Assembly (NCBI GenBank): GCA_003485325.1
Contig: DMZI01000040.1
Span: 1 to 22,904 of the forward strand
Origin: Desulfotomaculum sp.
GTDB taxonomy: Bacteria; Bacillota; Desulfotomaculia; Desulfotomaculales; Nap2-2B
DNA length: 22,904 nucleotides
Direction: 5' to 3'
The stretch's first letter is position 1, and every line of letters begins with the position of its first letter. Shown here piece by piece: positions 7,248-15,737 of the stretch. The notes beneath the pieces are model-generated. The model worked only from the letters and a program-made list of their open reading frames with translations, was not told where the DNA came from and ran no database searches. The position numbers and the translations under genes are program-made.

Positions 7248-7514
7248 ATGAATTTTTCAGGGGGTTGGGATTTGGATATGGATAGATTGATTCCGTTACA
7301 TCGCCTAATACTCGGTACTTGCGGAAAAGTCAGTCAATTAACCGCAAATGGCAATACGAGAAGGAGAATGCTTGATTTAGGGTTGATTTGCGGTACACGG
7401 GTAGAAGCTTTGCAAAAGAGTCCTTCGGGTGACACGGTGGCATATGAAATTCGCGGAGCTGTTATCGCTCTTCGTTCTGAAGAGGCGTCCCAAATACTCG
7501 TAGAATTGCTTTAG
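7248..7514 (+). CDS. feoA: Ferrous iron transport protein A
   Basis: An 88-aa protein with the FeoA SH3-like domain: LHRLILGTCGKVSQL, then RRMLDLGLICGTRVEAL and the end pattern GAVIALRSEEASQILV. FeoA is a small cytosolic partner of FeoB, needed for full Fe(II) uptake and probably acting on its G-domain. The ATG at 7248 has GGGG about 7 nt upstream. An in-frame ATG at 7278 would match the usual family N-terminus but has a poorer ribosome binding site. feoB starts 26 bp after the stop, so the two form an operon. A DtxR-family gene and candidate operators precede it. No FeoC gene is seen. Confidence 0.88.
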   Translation: MNFSGGWDLDMDRLIPLHRLILGTCGKVSQLTANGNTRRRMLDLGLICGTRVEALQKSPSGDTVAYEIRGAVIALRSEEASQILVELL

Positions 7515-7540
7515 AGAAAAAAGTAGAGGACTTATAAATC

Positions 7541-9679
7541 GTGAACATTAGACAAGTGTCCGGCAGGCGAATAGCAAGAGAAACGTACAGGGTCGATCTG
7601 CATGACGGGGATTTAATGATTGCATTAGCCGGCAATCCCAACACGGGTAAAAGTACTGTTTTCAACAGTTTAACCGGTCTCAAACAGCATACCGGTAACT
7701 GGCCTGGAAAAACAGTTACAAACGCACAGGGAAAGTATATCCATCAGGATCAAAGATTCATTCTCATCGATTTGCCCGGAACTTACTCACTGTTTGCAAA
7801 CTCGGTTGATGAGGAAGTTGCCCGCGATTTTATTTGTTCGGGAGAACCCAGGGTAACCGTAGTTGTTACCGATGCAACTTGTCTGGAAAGAAACCTGAAT
7901 CTGGTGCTGCAGGTAATGGAAATTACTGATCATGTAGTTCTATGTGTAAATCTGCTGGATGAAGCAAAGCGGAAGAAAATCCAGGTTGATTTGCCTGCGC
8001 TGTCCAAAATACTTGGAATACCGGTAATCGGAACCAGCGCGCGGGACGGGGCGGGTTTGGATGCATTAAAAGATGCAGTTTATCAGGTAGCGATGGGTGA
8101 AATAGAAACCGCACCTTTACGGATCCGTTATGGTTCTGCAGTGGAAGAATGTCTTAACCTGCTTGAGCCCATAGTTCAAAGTATTGTTGATAAAAAAGTA
8201 AACAGAAGGTGGGTTGCGCTTCGACTGCTTGACGGAGACTGGAACGATGAGGCTTCGCGTGCGCAGCTACCCTTTTTTAGGATTCGTGAAAGCAAGCAAC
8301 TATCCGATGCTATGGCATTATCTGATCAAATGCTTCTGGAGGATCATCTGGATAGGGACAGCCTGCGTGACCATATTGTTACCTGCATTGTTGCCCAGGC
8401 CGAGGAAATTACCCAAAAAGTATTGCGATGTGAGAAGCAAAATTACAACGACATGGACCGCAGGATAGACAGCGTTCTTACCTCCAGGATTTGGGGGATT
8501 CCTGTAATGGTGGCGCTATTAGGGCTGGTCTTCTGGATTACCATCAAGGGGGCCAATTATCCTTCACAGGTCCTGGGGATTGGCCTCTTTTGGGGACAGG
8601 AACGCTTAACTCAGCTCTTTTTATCTGCGGGCTGGCCTGATTGGCTGCACGGGCTATTGGTTTTAGGAATGTATCGAACCCTGGCATGGGTAATATCGGT
8701 TATGCTGCCTCCAATGGCCATCTTTTTTCCTATGTTTACCTTATTGGAAGATTTGGGATACCTTCCTCGCATCGCCTTCAATCTGGATAATTATTTCAAG
8801 AAGGCGTGCGCCCATGGCAAACAGGCATTGACTATGTGTATGGGATTTGGATGCAACGCGGCAGGCGTAATTTCCTGCAGAATCATTGATTCGCCCAGGG
8901 AACGGCTCATTTCTATTATTACCAACAATTATGTGCCCTGCAACGGGCGTTTCCCAACCTTAATCGCCCTGGCTACCGTTTTTATTGCCGGGGAGTTGGG
9001 AAGCTATCAGTCTGTCGCAGCTTCTCTTATCATCCTGGCAGCCATAGTAATAGGTATCATGATTACTCTTATCATATCAAAGCTTTTATCAAAAACGATA
9101 CTGAAAGGGATTCCTTCATCTTTTGCCCTGGAACTTCCCCCTTACCGCAAACCGCAGATCGGAAGAATTATTGTTCGTTCTCTTTATGACCGTACCTTGT
9201 TCGTTCTTGCCAGAGCAATCATCGTGGCGGCGCCGGCGGGCATGATTACCTGGGCGTTTGCCAATATATATGTAGGAGACCTCAGTATTTTACAGTACGG
9301 AGCAAACCTGTTGGGTCTGTTTGGCCATCTATTGGGCCTAGATGGCTTTATACTAATGGCATTTATCCTTGGTTTTCCGGCCAATGAAATTGTCATTCCT
9401 ATTTTGGTGATGAGTTACATGTCCGCCGGTCAGATGATTGAACTAGACAGTCTGCAGGCCTTGCGAGAACTCTTTTTCGCCAATGGATGGACCTGGCTGA
9501 CAGCTTTATGCGCAATGCTGTTCTGTTTGAACCATTATCCCTGTGGAACAACACTGTTGACAATCAGGAAGGAAACTCAGAGCATAAAATGGACCCTCAT
9601 AACCTTTGCCATTACGGCTGCTACAGGAATTATTCTATGTTTTGTTGTGGCTCAGAGCGCTCGATTGTTGGGGCTTTGA
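7541..9679 (+). CDS. feoB: Ferrous iron transporter B (GTPase-permease)
   Basis: A 712-aa inner-membrane Fe(II) transporter. The N-terminal G-domain shows G1 GNPNTGKST (31-39), a switch region with GNWPGKTV, G3 DLPG (77-80) and G4 NLLD (137-140). A helical spacer domain follows to about residue 300. The polytopic C-terminal half contains both Gate-type blocks, one with GFGCNAAGVISCR and NNYVPCNGRFPTL, and the conserved cysteine motif NHYPCGTTLLTIRKET near the end. This PCGTTLLT ending is the form seen in many anaerobes. The GTG start is the upstream choice and has only a weak GAGG site 11 nt before it; an ATG at 7616 (MIALAGNP), with GGGG 5 nt before it, would remove 25 residues. It is the second gene of the feoAB operon, and no clear terminator follows. 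Confidence 0.92.
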   Translation: MNIRQVSGRRIARETYRVDLHDGDLMIALAGNPNTGKSTVFNSLTGLKQHTGNWPGKTVTNAQGKYIHQDQRFILIDLPGTYSLFANSVDEEVARDFICSGEPRVTVVVTDATCLERNLNLVLQVMEITDHVVLCVNLLDEAKRKKIQVDLPALSKILGIPVIGTSARDGAGLDALKDAVYQVAMGEIETAPLRIRYGSAVEECLNLLEPIVQSIVDKKVNRRWVALRLLDGDWNDEASRAQLPFFRIRESKQLSDAMALSDQMLLEDHLDRDSLRDHIVTCIVAQAEEITQKVLRCEKQNYNDMDRRIDSVLTSRIWGIPVMVALLGLVFWITIKGANYPSQVLGIGLFWGQERLTQLFLSAGWPDWLHGLLVLGMYRTLAWVISVMLPPMAIFFPMFTLLEDLGYLPRIAFNLDNYFKKACAHGKQALTMCMGFGCNAAGVISCRIIDSPRERLISIITNNYVPCNGRFPTLIALATVFIAGELGSYQSVAASLIILAAIVIGIMITLIISKLLSKTILKGIPSSFALELPPYRKPQIGRIIVRSLYDRTLFVLARAIIVAAPAGMITWAFANIYVGDLSILQYGANLLGLFGHLLGLDGFILMAFILGFPANEIVIPILVMSYMSAGQMIELDSLQALRELFFANGWTWLTALCAMLFCLNHYPCGTTLLTIRKETQSIKWTLITFAITAATGIILCFVVAQSARLLGL

Positions 9680-9862
9680 CCACATTATTCCCAATGTCTG
9701 CTGTCTATTGGGTCAACTATAACATCATGTTCACGAACCCAATCTGCAAAGCAAAATGATTATCTAAAATAATTATGAAACAGGTGCCGATTAATAAAAT
9801 AATCATATTGCCAAAATAAAGGATATATATCATAGCAGAAGTAAATATAAAAAGTATATTTG

Positions 9863-10651
9863 TTAAGTGAACAGCCTCTCAATGGAACTGCGGTTGCTGT
9901 AAAGTTCTTTCCAGGTCCGGCTGCCGCGGTGCGGGCTGCAAAACAGCCTGGGGTTTTCCTTTATAGATATTCTCTTGACATAGCCATAAGGATTTTCACA
10001 GCCGCATTCATTTTGGCAGGTTATATCCTAGCCGCACTTCTTGGGGCAACGGGATTTGTTGGCAAGCTTTTTCTGGTCCGTCCCGTAGTACGACATCGGG
10101 CGCCCGGCAGGACAATAGGGTGTACCCTCATCGGTGTAATCCAGGGAAGTTTTCTTGCGTCCACGGGGGTTGAGCTTGATAATTGCCTGCCCTTTTTGCT
10201 CAAGCGCCTGGCTGTATATAAAATCGGCGTCATAGCCGGCATCCATGAGGTAATAAAGAGGTTTATAACCCAGGGTGGTCTCATGAAAATCGCAGGCTTC
10301 CTTCATTAACTTTGAGGCAATTTCCTTATCTACATCAGAACAATTAGCCGGAGTCACCCTGGCAGCAGCCGGTACCGGGCCTACAACGGTGTTTACGGCT
10401 GCTAAGTGAAGTTTATAGCCGTAAAACATTTCGCTTTCCCCGGTAGAGGCGGTGCGGCGCCCAAAGGATGCACCCGTTGTGCTTTCCTTAGAAGGTTTCT
10501 CGTGGGCCGGTATATCGGTGCTGTCGATAACCACCTGACCGGTAGAGCCGGTTAAAGAAAGCAGTTCCGCCGACAGCTTTTCACAAATACCGTTTAATGC
10601 TTCCTGGAGTTGCGATCCGGTCATTTTGGTTTCAAAGCGGTGAGAAGGCGT
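9863..10651 (-). pseudogene. Truncated DDE transposase (IS1182/IS4-like), amber-interrupted
   Basis: A remnant of an insertion sequence transposase with the DDE catalytic fold. The first Asp lies in VVIDSTDIPAH and the second in YYLMDAGYDADF. A cysteine-rich insert (PYCPAGRPMSYYG...SRCPKKCG) follows, and the third acidic residue is in RSSIERLF. The frame is interrupted by TAG at 10028-10030, but the next 54 codons remain open and family-like. It then ends with TAA at 9863-9865 just after RLFT, where a complete protein would continue for tens of residues. Upstream of 10651 the frame is closed by TAA, so the N-terminal part (some 150-200 residues in the family) is missing. No matched terminal inverted repeats or target duplication were found. 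It sits between feoB and the crotonase gene. Confidence 0.75.
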
Positions 10652-10983
10652 TTAGGTGAAACCTCTTTATTTTTCAATTAGTTGTTTCTACATAATTTTT
10701 GGTGGGTAAAGCTGGTTTTTTGGTGCTCTGAAGCCCTTGAGTTACAAGGGATTGGAGTTTTGAAATTAGCTCGTAAATAATACCATATAAAATACACATC
10801 GTCCACAAATAAGCAACGTAGTATTGCTTTAAGCCCCTTTCGAGGAGGGAAATGCGGCTTTACAGACGAATTATAAAAGTATACAAAAAAGATCAAGTTA
10901 CCGTATTATATCCGCAAAAACTGGTTAACCGGATTATGAGAAAAACCTTGAACCAGAAATTAATAAGTAGGGGAGGCCGGAAT
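10652..10983. other. 332-bp intergenic region, probable IS debris and 5' region of the crotonase gene
   Basis: No complete gene is seen. It is AT-rich and holds a small hairpin, CCCTTG-AGTTA-CAAGGG (10734-10750). The part next to the transposase remnant may be scrambled element DNA. The right end carries GGGGAGG, the ribosome binding site of the next gene. A run open from 10852 in the crotonase frame precedes that site and lacks family similarity, so it is not included in the gene. Confidence 0.45.
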
Positions 10984-11844
10984 ATGGGCTGGACTGATTG
11001 GGAACCGGTGGAAGGGAACAACTTTAAAGACATTATTTATGAAAATAAGTATCATCAAGAATTGGAGGGCGGGGTGGCAAGGATTACAATTAACCGTCCT
11101 CAAAAGCTGAACGCGCTGACAGCCGACACAATGGATGAGCTTTTTCATGCCTTTTATGAGGCGAACCATGACCCGACCATTGGTGTAATAGTGCTTGCAG
11201 GTTCGGGTGATAAGGCGTTTTGTACTGGCGGGGATGTTGTATGGGAGGAAAAGGAGCTAAGAACGCAGGTTTACTGGAGGTATCCTCCCCCCCAGATTCT
11301 AAGGATGTCGAGAAAACCCGTCATTGCCGCCGTTAAGGGGTATTGCATGGGAATGGGCAACTGCCTTGCTTACTTTAGTGACTTTACAATTGCCGCCGAG
11401 AACGCTGTTTTTGCTCAGGGCGGGCCGCGTGTGGCCAACCCTGTTGACGGTTATGTTGTGGCCTATCTGGTCAGCGTAGTCGGGGCTAAAAAAGCACGTG
11501 AGATTTATATGCTCTGCCGGAGATATACGGCTCAGGAAGCGCTTGAAATGAAGTTGGTCAATACTGTTGTGCCTGTAGAAAAAATTGAATCAGAAGTGGA
11601 TAAATGGTGTGAAGAAATACTGGCCCTCAGCCCGGGATGCATAGAAGTGCTGAAGGCCACTTTTGATATGGAAATAGATTATATGGCCGGTTCGTACGGG
11701 CAGCTCGCCAGATTGATGTTTCCGGACTGGTTTACCAGCCTGGAAGCAAAAGAAGGCCCGAGGGCATTCTTGGAAAAAAGGAAGCCGAATTTCTGGAAAA
11801 TTCGCAAGGATGAATTAAAAAGCAGAAGAAAAAGTGATTCGTAA
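10984..11844 (+). CDS. Crotonase-family enzyme, MenB/BadI-like
   Basis: A 286-aa enoyl-CoA hydratase/isomerase fold protein. The layout follows MenB (dihydroxynaphthoyl-CoA synthase) and BadI (2-ketocyclohexanecarboxyl-CoA hydrolase): ARITINRPQKLNAL, the oxyanion loop AFCTGGD, KPVIAAVKGYCMGMGN, then KKAREIYMLCRRYTAQEAL and the C-terminal EGPRAFLEKRKPNFWK. Such enzymes condense, open or hydrate CoA thioesters in the cytosol. Two departures stand out. The second oxyanion loop has GMG where MenB and BadI have GGG. The catalytic-loop Asp is shifted by one residue (V-D-G-Y in place of F/V-D-x-G-Y). Substrate and reaction therefore cannot be named. The ATG at 10984 has GGGGAGG 8 nt upstream. No menaquinone or aromatic-degradation genes are beside it; proA follows after about 90 bp. 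Confidence 0.75.
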   Translation: MGWTDWEPVEGNNFKDIIYENKYHQELEGGVARITINRPQKLNALTADTMDELFHAFYEANHDPTIGVIVLAGSGDKAFCTGGDVVWEEKELRTQVYWRYPPPQILRMSRKPVIAAVKGYCMGMGNCLAYFSDFTIAAENAVFAQGGPRVANPVDGYVVAYLVSVVGAKKAREIYMLCRRYTAQEALEMKLVNTVVPVEKIESEVDKWCEEILALSPGCIEVLKATFDMEIDYMAGSYGQLARLMFPDWFTSLEAKEGPRAFLEKRKPNFWKIRKDELKSRRKSDS

Positions 11845-11933
11845 ACTTATCCATCAGACTTAGACCATTTGCGCTCTGCTCGGATAATGTGACTTATTTT
11901 GATTTTTTATTTTAGGGAAGGACGGAGAGTTTT

Positions 11934-13229
11934 TTGGTTATAAATGAATTAGCCCGACAGGTAAAAGAAGCCTCCATTGATTTGGCGGCTATGAGCGCTG
12001 AACAGAAAAACAGGGCTTTAGCTAAAATTGCCGCAGCTTTGACAGAACACCGGGATGAAATCATCAAGGCCAACGTGGATGACCTAGCCAGAAGCGAGGG
12101 TGAACAGCTTTCCGAACCGCTCTTAAAAAGGCTCAAGTTTGATGAAGCAAAGATCAATGATGTAGTTGAGGGAATTCACAGCCTGATCGGTCTTGAGGAT
12201 CCTGTGGGAGTAACACTGTTATCGACAGAAATGGACGAAGGCCTGGAGCTATACAGGACCACCTGTCCTATAGGAGTGATTGGTGTAATTTTTGAATCAA
12301 GGCCAGATGCTTTAGTGCAAATTTCAACTCTTTGCCTGAAAAGCGGTAACGGGGTGCTGCTGAAAGGGGGCTCGGAGGCGAAAGAAACCAACAAGATCCT
12401 CACCGATGTTATTTCAAAAGCTACAGAAGAGGCGGGTATTCCGGGCAACTGGATAAAGCTTCTGGAGACAAGATCAGATGTGGACGAGATGCTCAAGCTG
12501 GACGAGTACATAGACCTAATTATCCCTAGGGGATCGAACGAATTTGTCAGATACATCATGAATAATTCCAGAATCTCAGTACTGGGGCATGCAGACGGTA
12601 TCTGCCACTGTTATGTCGACGATGAGTTCGACATGGAAATGGCGATAAGGATTGTCCTGGATTCCAAAACCCAGTATGTTGCCGTGTGCAATGCGGCGGA
12701 AACGTTGCTAGTAAGCCAAAAAGCTGCTCCGGCGCTTTTGCCGGTTTTGAAGGAAGCCCTGGAACAAAAAAAGGTTGAACTGTTTGGCTGTCCGGAGACC
12801 CGCGCAATTATAGACGTTGCCGAAGCCACCGAGAAAGACTGGAAGACTGAATATCTTGATTACAAGTTATCGGTAAGGGTAGTTGAAAATATCGACGAAG
12901 CGATCAATCATATCAATTATTATGGATCCGGCCACACAGACAGCATCATTACGTCCAACAGGGATAATGCGGCCAGATTTATGGCCTTGGTTGATTCAGG
13001 CAATGTTTTCTGGAACTGCTCCACCCGCTTTAGCGACGGCTTCCGCTACGGACTGGGCGCAGAGGTTGGGATAAGCACCAGCAAGATCCATGCCAGGGGA
13101 CCAGTCGGCCTGGAAGGGCTGGTTATTTATAAGTATAAACTGGTCGGAAACGGCCAAATTGTTGCGGAGTATGCAAACAGAGAAAAAACGTTTAAACACA
13201 GAAAGCTGAATAAACAGTGTCCCTTATAA
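11934..13229 (+). CDS. proA: Glutamate-5-semialdehyde dehydrogenase (gamma-glutamyl phosphate reductase)
   Basis: A 431-aa NADPH-dependent enzyme of the aldehyde dehydrogenase superfamily that reduces gamma-glutamyl phosphate to glutamate-5-semialdehyde in proline synthesis. Recognisable family blocks are GVIGVIFESRPDALVQI, NGVLLKGGSEA, IIPRGSNEFV, and catalytic Cys252 in VAVCNAAETLL. Also present are HTDSIIT and the C-terminal DGFRYGLGAEVGIST. Length is normal (415-430 aa). The start is TTG: GGAGAG lies 4 nt upstream, AAGGA further back, and the nearby ATG is out of frame. The usual partner proB (glutamate 5-kinase) is not in the window. On the left a crotonase gene precedes it, and on the right a broken DUF2207 gene follows within 80 bp, so it stands alone. 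Confidence 0.93.
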   Translation: MVINELARQVKEASIDLAAMSAEQKNRALAKIAAALTEHRDEIIKANVDDLARSEGEQLSEPLLKRLKFDEAKINDVVEGIHSLIGLEDPVGVTLLSTEMDEGLELYRTTCPIGVIGVIFESRPDALVQISTLCLKSGNGVLLKGGSEAKETNKILTDVISKATEEAGIPGNWIKLLETRSDVDEMLKLDEYIDLIIPRGSNEFVRYIMNNSRISVLGHADGICHCYVDDEFDMEMAIRIVLDSKTQYVAVCNAAETLLVSQKAAPALLPVLKEALEQKKVELFGCPETRAIIDVAEATEKDWKTEYLDYKLSVRVVENIDEAINHINYYGSGHTDSIITSNRDNAARFMALVDSGNVFWNCSTRFSDGFRYGLGAEVGISTSKIHARGPVGLEGLVIYKYKLVGNGQIVAEYANREKTFKHRKLNKQCPL

Positions 13230-13302
13230 GGATTCTTATAAACTTGCAGCCGGGCACAATGTTTCAGGCAGCAAACGATAAATAAAAAAGCGTAAAAACA
13301 TT

Positions 13303-14511
13303 AAGGCAGCGTGTTATACGGGCGCCGCAGGTTCGACTGAAACTGCCGGCGGTATTGAAACGGGATATAACAGCGGTCTGTTTGACACCACAAGGGAACT
13401 TAATGCAGGGGAAGGATTCACAATTGTTTTTGGTTGGGATAAAGGGCTTGTTATACCCCCGTCTGCCCTGAAAAGATTTATCTGGGCTTTGGACCTGCAG
13501 GAAAACTGGATCTTCGTCTTCCCGGTAATTACTTTAATAATAATGTTTAACCTGTGGTACAAAAGAGGCAGGGACCCGAAAATAAGGGAAGCTGTGGCGG
13601 TCATGTATGAGCCTCCTAAATTCAGCGGCGAGCCGCTGACGCCGGCCGAGATAGGCGCCCTGGTTGACGAGAAAATGGACCCCCGGGACATTACTTCAGC
13701 CATTGTCGGTCTCGCGGATAAGGGATATATCAAAATTGAAGAGATTAAAAAAGACTGGCTTATTTTCGATTCAACAGATTCAGCCTTACTAGAATCAAGG
13801 AACCCGGGGTAGAGCTTAGTCCTTTTGAAAAGTTGCTGATGGACCGCATTTTTATGGGAATGCCGGATATCCTTGTTTCCGATCTGAGAAACAAATTTTA
13901 CACGAATCTGGACGCTTTGAGGGATTCTCTTTACGATGGGCTGGTCAGTAAAAAGTATTTTCTTCAAAACCCTCAAAGTGTAAGAAGTATTTATTTTGTG
14001 GCCGGTTTTATAGCGGGATTACTGGTTATTTTCATCGGATCCTTTTCCCGGATTTTGCCTACAGGCTTTCTAGCAGGGATATTGACCTGTCTATGTGTGC
14101 TTGCTTTTGTAAAAGCGATGCCCGCCAAAACCAGGGCAGGAGCTTTGGCGCATAATGAAATTCTTGGTTTTCAGGAATTTTTTAAACCGCGCCGAAAAGG
14201 ACAGGCTGGATAAATTGGGAGATAAGCAGCTTTTCTCTAAGTTCCTGCCTTATGCTATCGCGCTTGATGTGACGAAAAACTGGGCCAAGGCGTTTGAGGG
14301 AGTCTACCAGGAAAAACCTGACTGGTATGTGCCGCATGGCGGAATAGGTGTGTTTCATCCGTACATGTTCAGCACTGCTGTAAGCTCTATGGCAGCAAAT
14401 GTTGGATCGGCCATGTTCTCCGCTCCCAGGGGAAGTGGTTCAGGGGGCGGGGGCTTTGGCGGCGGATTTTCCGGCGGCGGTTTTGGAGGCGGCGGGGGAG
14501 GAAGCTGGTAA
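13303..14511 (+). pseudogene. Broken DUF2207 membrane protein gene
   Basis: Three consecutive reading frames together spell the C-terminal two thirds of a DUF2207 protein. Frame 1 (13303-13812) has CYTGAAGSTE, a membrane segment (WIFVFPVITLIIMF), YKRGRDPK and the wHTH-like region GALVDEKMDPRDITSA. Frame 2 (about 13770-14213) has SPFEKLLMDRIF and two membrane helices. Frame 3 (about 14179-14511) has LNRAEKDRLDKL, LPYAIALDVTKNWAKAF and a glycine-rich tail ending GGSW. The first shift corresponds to a lost base near 13770-13812. The second is an extra T in the run 14178-14183. An in-frame TAA at 13279-13281 and the missing signal peptide and N-terminal domain show that the start is deleted. DUF2207 proteins are membrane-anchored, of unknown role. 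A sequencing error could explain the T-run but not the missing start. Confidence 0.8.
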
Positions 14512-14554
14512 AAGCTAATCACTACCCGTTTTAGTGTTCCGGACAAAGGTTTCT

Positions 14555-15532
14555 TCAGACAAGCAATTCTATAATATCTTTATCACGGATTATATATTCC
14601 TTGGGCACACTCTGGCCGGGAAAACGGGCGGAACCCCAGATTCGCGCCCCCCGCAAGTTTTTTATAAAATCCTTGTGTATGTCCTCCACCAACTCTAAAA
14701 CGCTGCTGCCCTGCGGCAGAATAAACGGACGGGTAAAATCGGGTTCCTTACCCGGTGGTTTTGTAAAAACACGGATTATTTCCAGCGCTGCAAACAACCT
14801 GGTTTTTAACTGTTCCAAATTCTTGCCTTTTTCTGCGGAAACCGGAAGTATTTCAAAATTAGGCGGCAACAATTCCTGTAGTAACTGCAGGTTTTCTTTT
14901 CCCTCAGGCCGGTCTGTTTTATTGGCAACAATTATTAAACGCTGCATTGGTTTCGCTTTTGTCGCTGCATCGGTCTGATCACGAATAATCTTACGCTCGC
15001 TTAAAAGCCGCAGTGCGCTCTCCAATTGGTTCAAGCATTCCCCGGCGCAGCTATCGATGACCAGCAGCAATGCGTCGGCGCTGATCAGCAAACCTGCCAG
15101 TCCGGGTGGAAAGCCTTCTGATGTAAGCGGGGGGGTATCAACAAGCTGAATATAAACCTCTTCATAAGGGAGCATGCCGCTGGAAGGGATAATAGTTGTA
15201 AAGGGATAATCGGCAATTTTGACTTTCGCCCTGGTTAAAGCCCCCACCAGGGCTGATTTGCCGCTGTTGGGATAGCCAACCAGAGCCACCTGCCCGGCGC
15301 CCTGCTTTTCAATATGAAAGGGGTCGTACCGGTTTAAAGCATTCCTTTTTTGCCCTTCTTCCCGTAGCCGGGCCAAGCGCCTTTTAATGTCGGCCTGCAG
15401 CTTTTCCGTACCCTTATGCTTTGGAATTACGGCAAGCATATCTTCCAGAGCAGATATTTTTTCCGTGATTGTAACGGCGTTGCGGAAGGCTTCTTCTGCG
15501 GCGTAATACTGGGGAGTCAGATTAGCCGGCAT
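14555..15532 (-). CDS. DRG/Obg-like GTPase with TGS domain
   Basis: A 325-aa cytosolic P-loop GTPase. A helical N-terminus (residues 1-75, including a region rich in Lys/Arg/Glu) precedes the G-domain: G1 GYPNSGKS (86-93), switch region DYPFTT (108-113), G4 NKTD (204-207) and G5 SAEKG. A C-terminal TGS domain follows at about 262-325 (PFILPQGSSVLELVEDIHKD...IIRDKDIIELLV). The order resembles eukaryotic/archaeal DRG and bacterial Obg/YchF relatives, which act on ribosomes or RNA. At G3, DTPP (132-135) replaces the usual DxPG, so the switch-II glycine is missing. The start ATG has GAGGGG about 8 nt upstream. It lies alone on the minus strand, after the broken DUF2207 gene and before yitT. Its function is unknown; a ribosome-linked role is inferred from the TGS domain. 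Confidence 0.8.
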   Translation of the reverse strand: MPANLTPQYYAAEEAFRNAVTITEKISALEDMLAVIPKHKGTEKLQADIKRRLARLREEGQKRNALNRYDPFHIEKQGAGQVALVGYPNSGKSALVGALTRAKVKIADYPFTTIIPSSGMLPYEEVYIQLVDTPPLTSEGFPPGLAGLLISADALLLVIDSCAGECLNQLESALRLLSERKIIRDQTDAATKAKPMQRLIIVANKTDRPEGKENLQLLQELLPPNFEILPVSAEKGKNLEQLKTRLFAALEIIRVFTKPPGKEPDFTRPFILPQGSSVLELVEDIHKDFIKNLRGARIWGSARFPGQSVPKEYIIRDKDIIELLV

Positions 15533-15737
15533 GATAAATCCCCTCTTATATAACTTACAAATAGTTTAACGAAAAAAAAGCAATAAGGCAATCCGGCGCC
15601 TAAGATGTGAGGCATTTCTTTATTATTGAATTTAGTAGGTTTATTTAGGGGTTCTTAAATGGGCTTATCAGGAAATGCAGAGAAATCAGGGGGGCCGGTT
15701 AACTCTGTGTTTTTGTGTTTTTGTTTTTTTAATAAAG

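Noticed and set aside
9860..10309. 149-aa plus-strand open frame with hydrophobic stretches
   Set aside because: It is antisense to the transposase remnant, whose codons and catalytic motifs are recognisable on the minus strand.
10734..10750. CCCTTG-AGTTA-CAAGGG as a recombinase attachment or IS end
   Set aside because: Only a 6-bp stem; no second copy or integrase gene in the window to support an attachment site.
13314..13976. 220-aa minus-strand open frame
   Set aside because: It lies opposite the DUF2207 gene, which has clear family sequence; no ribosome binding site and no family pattern.
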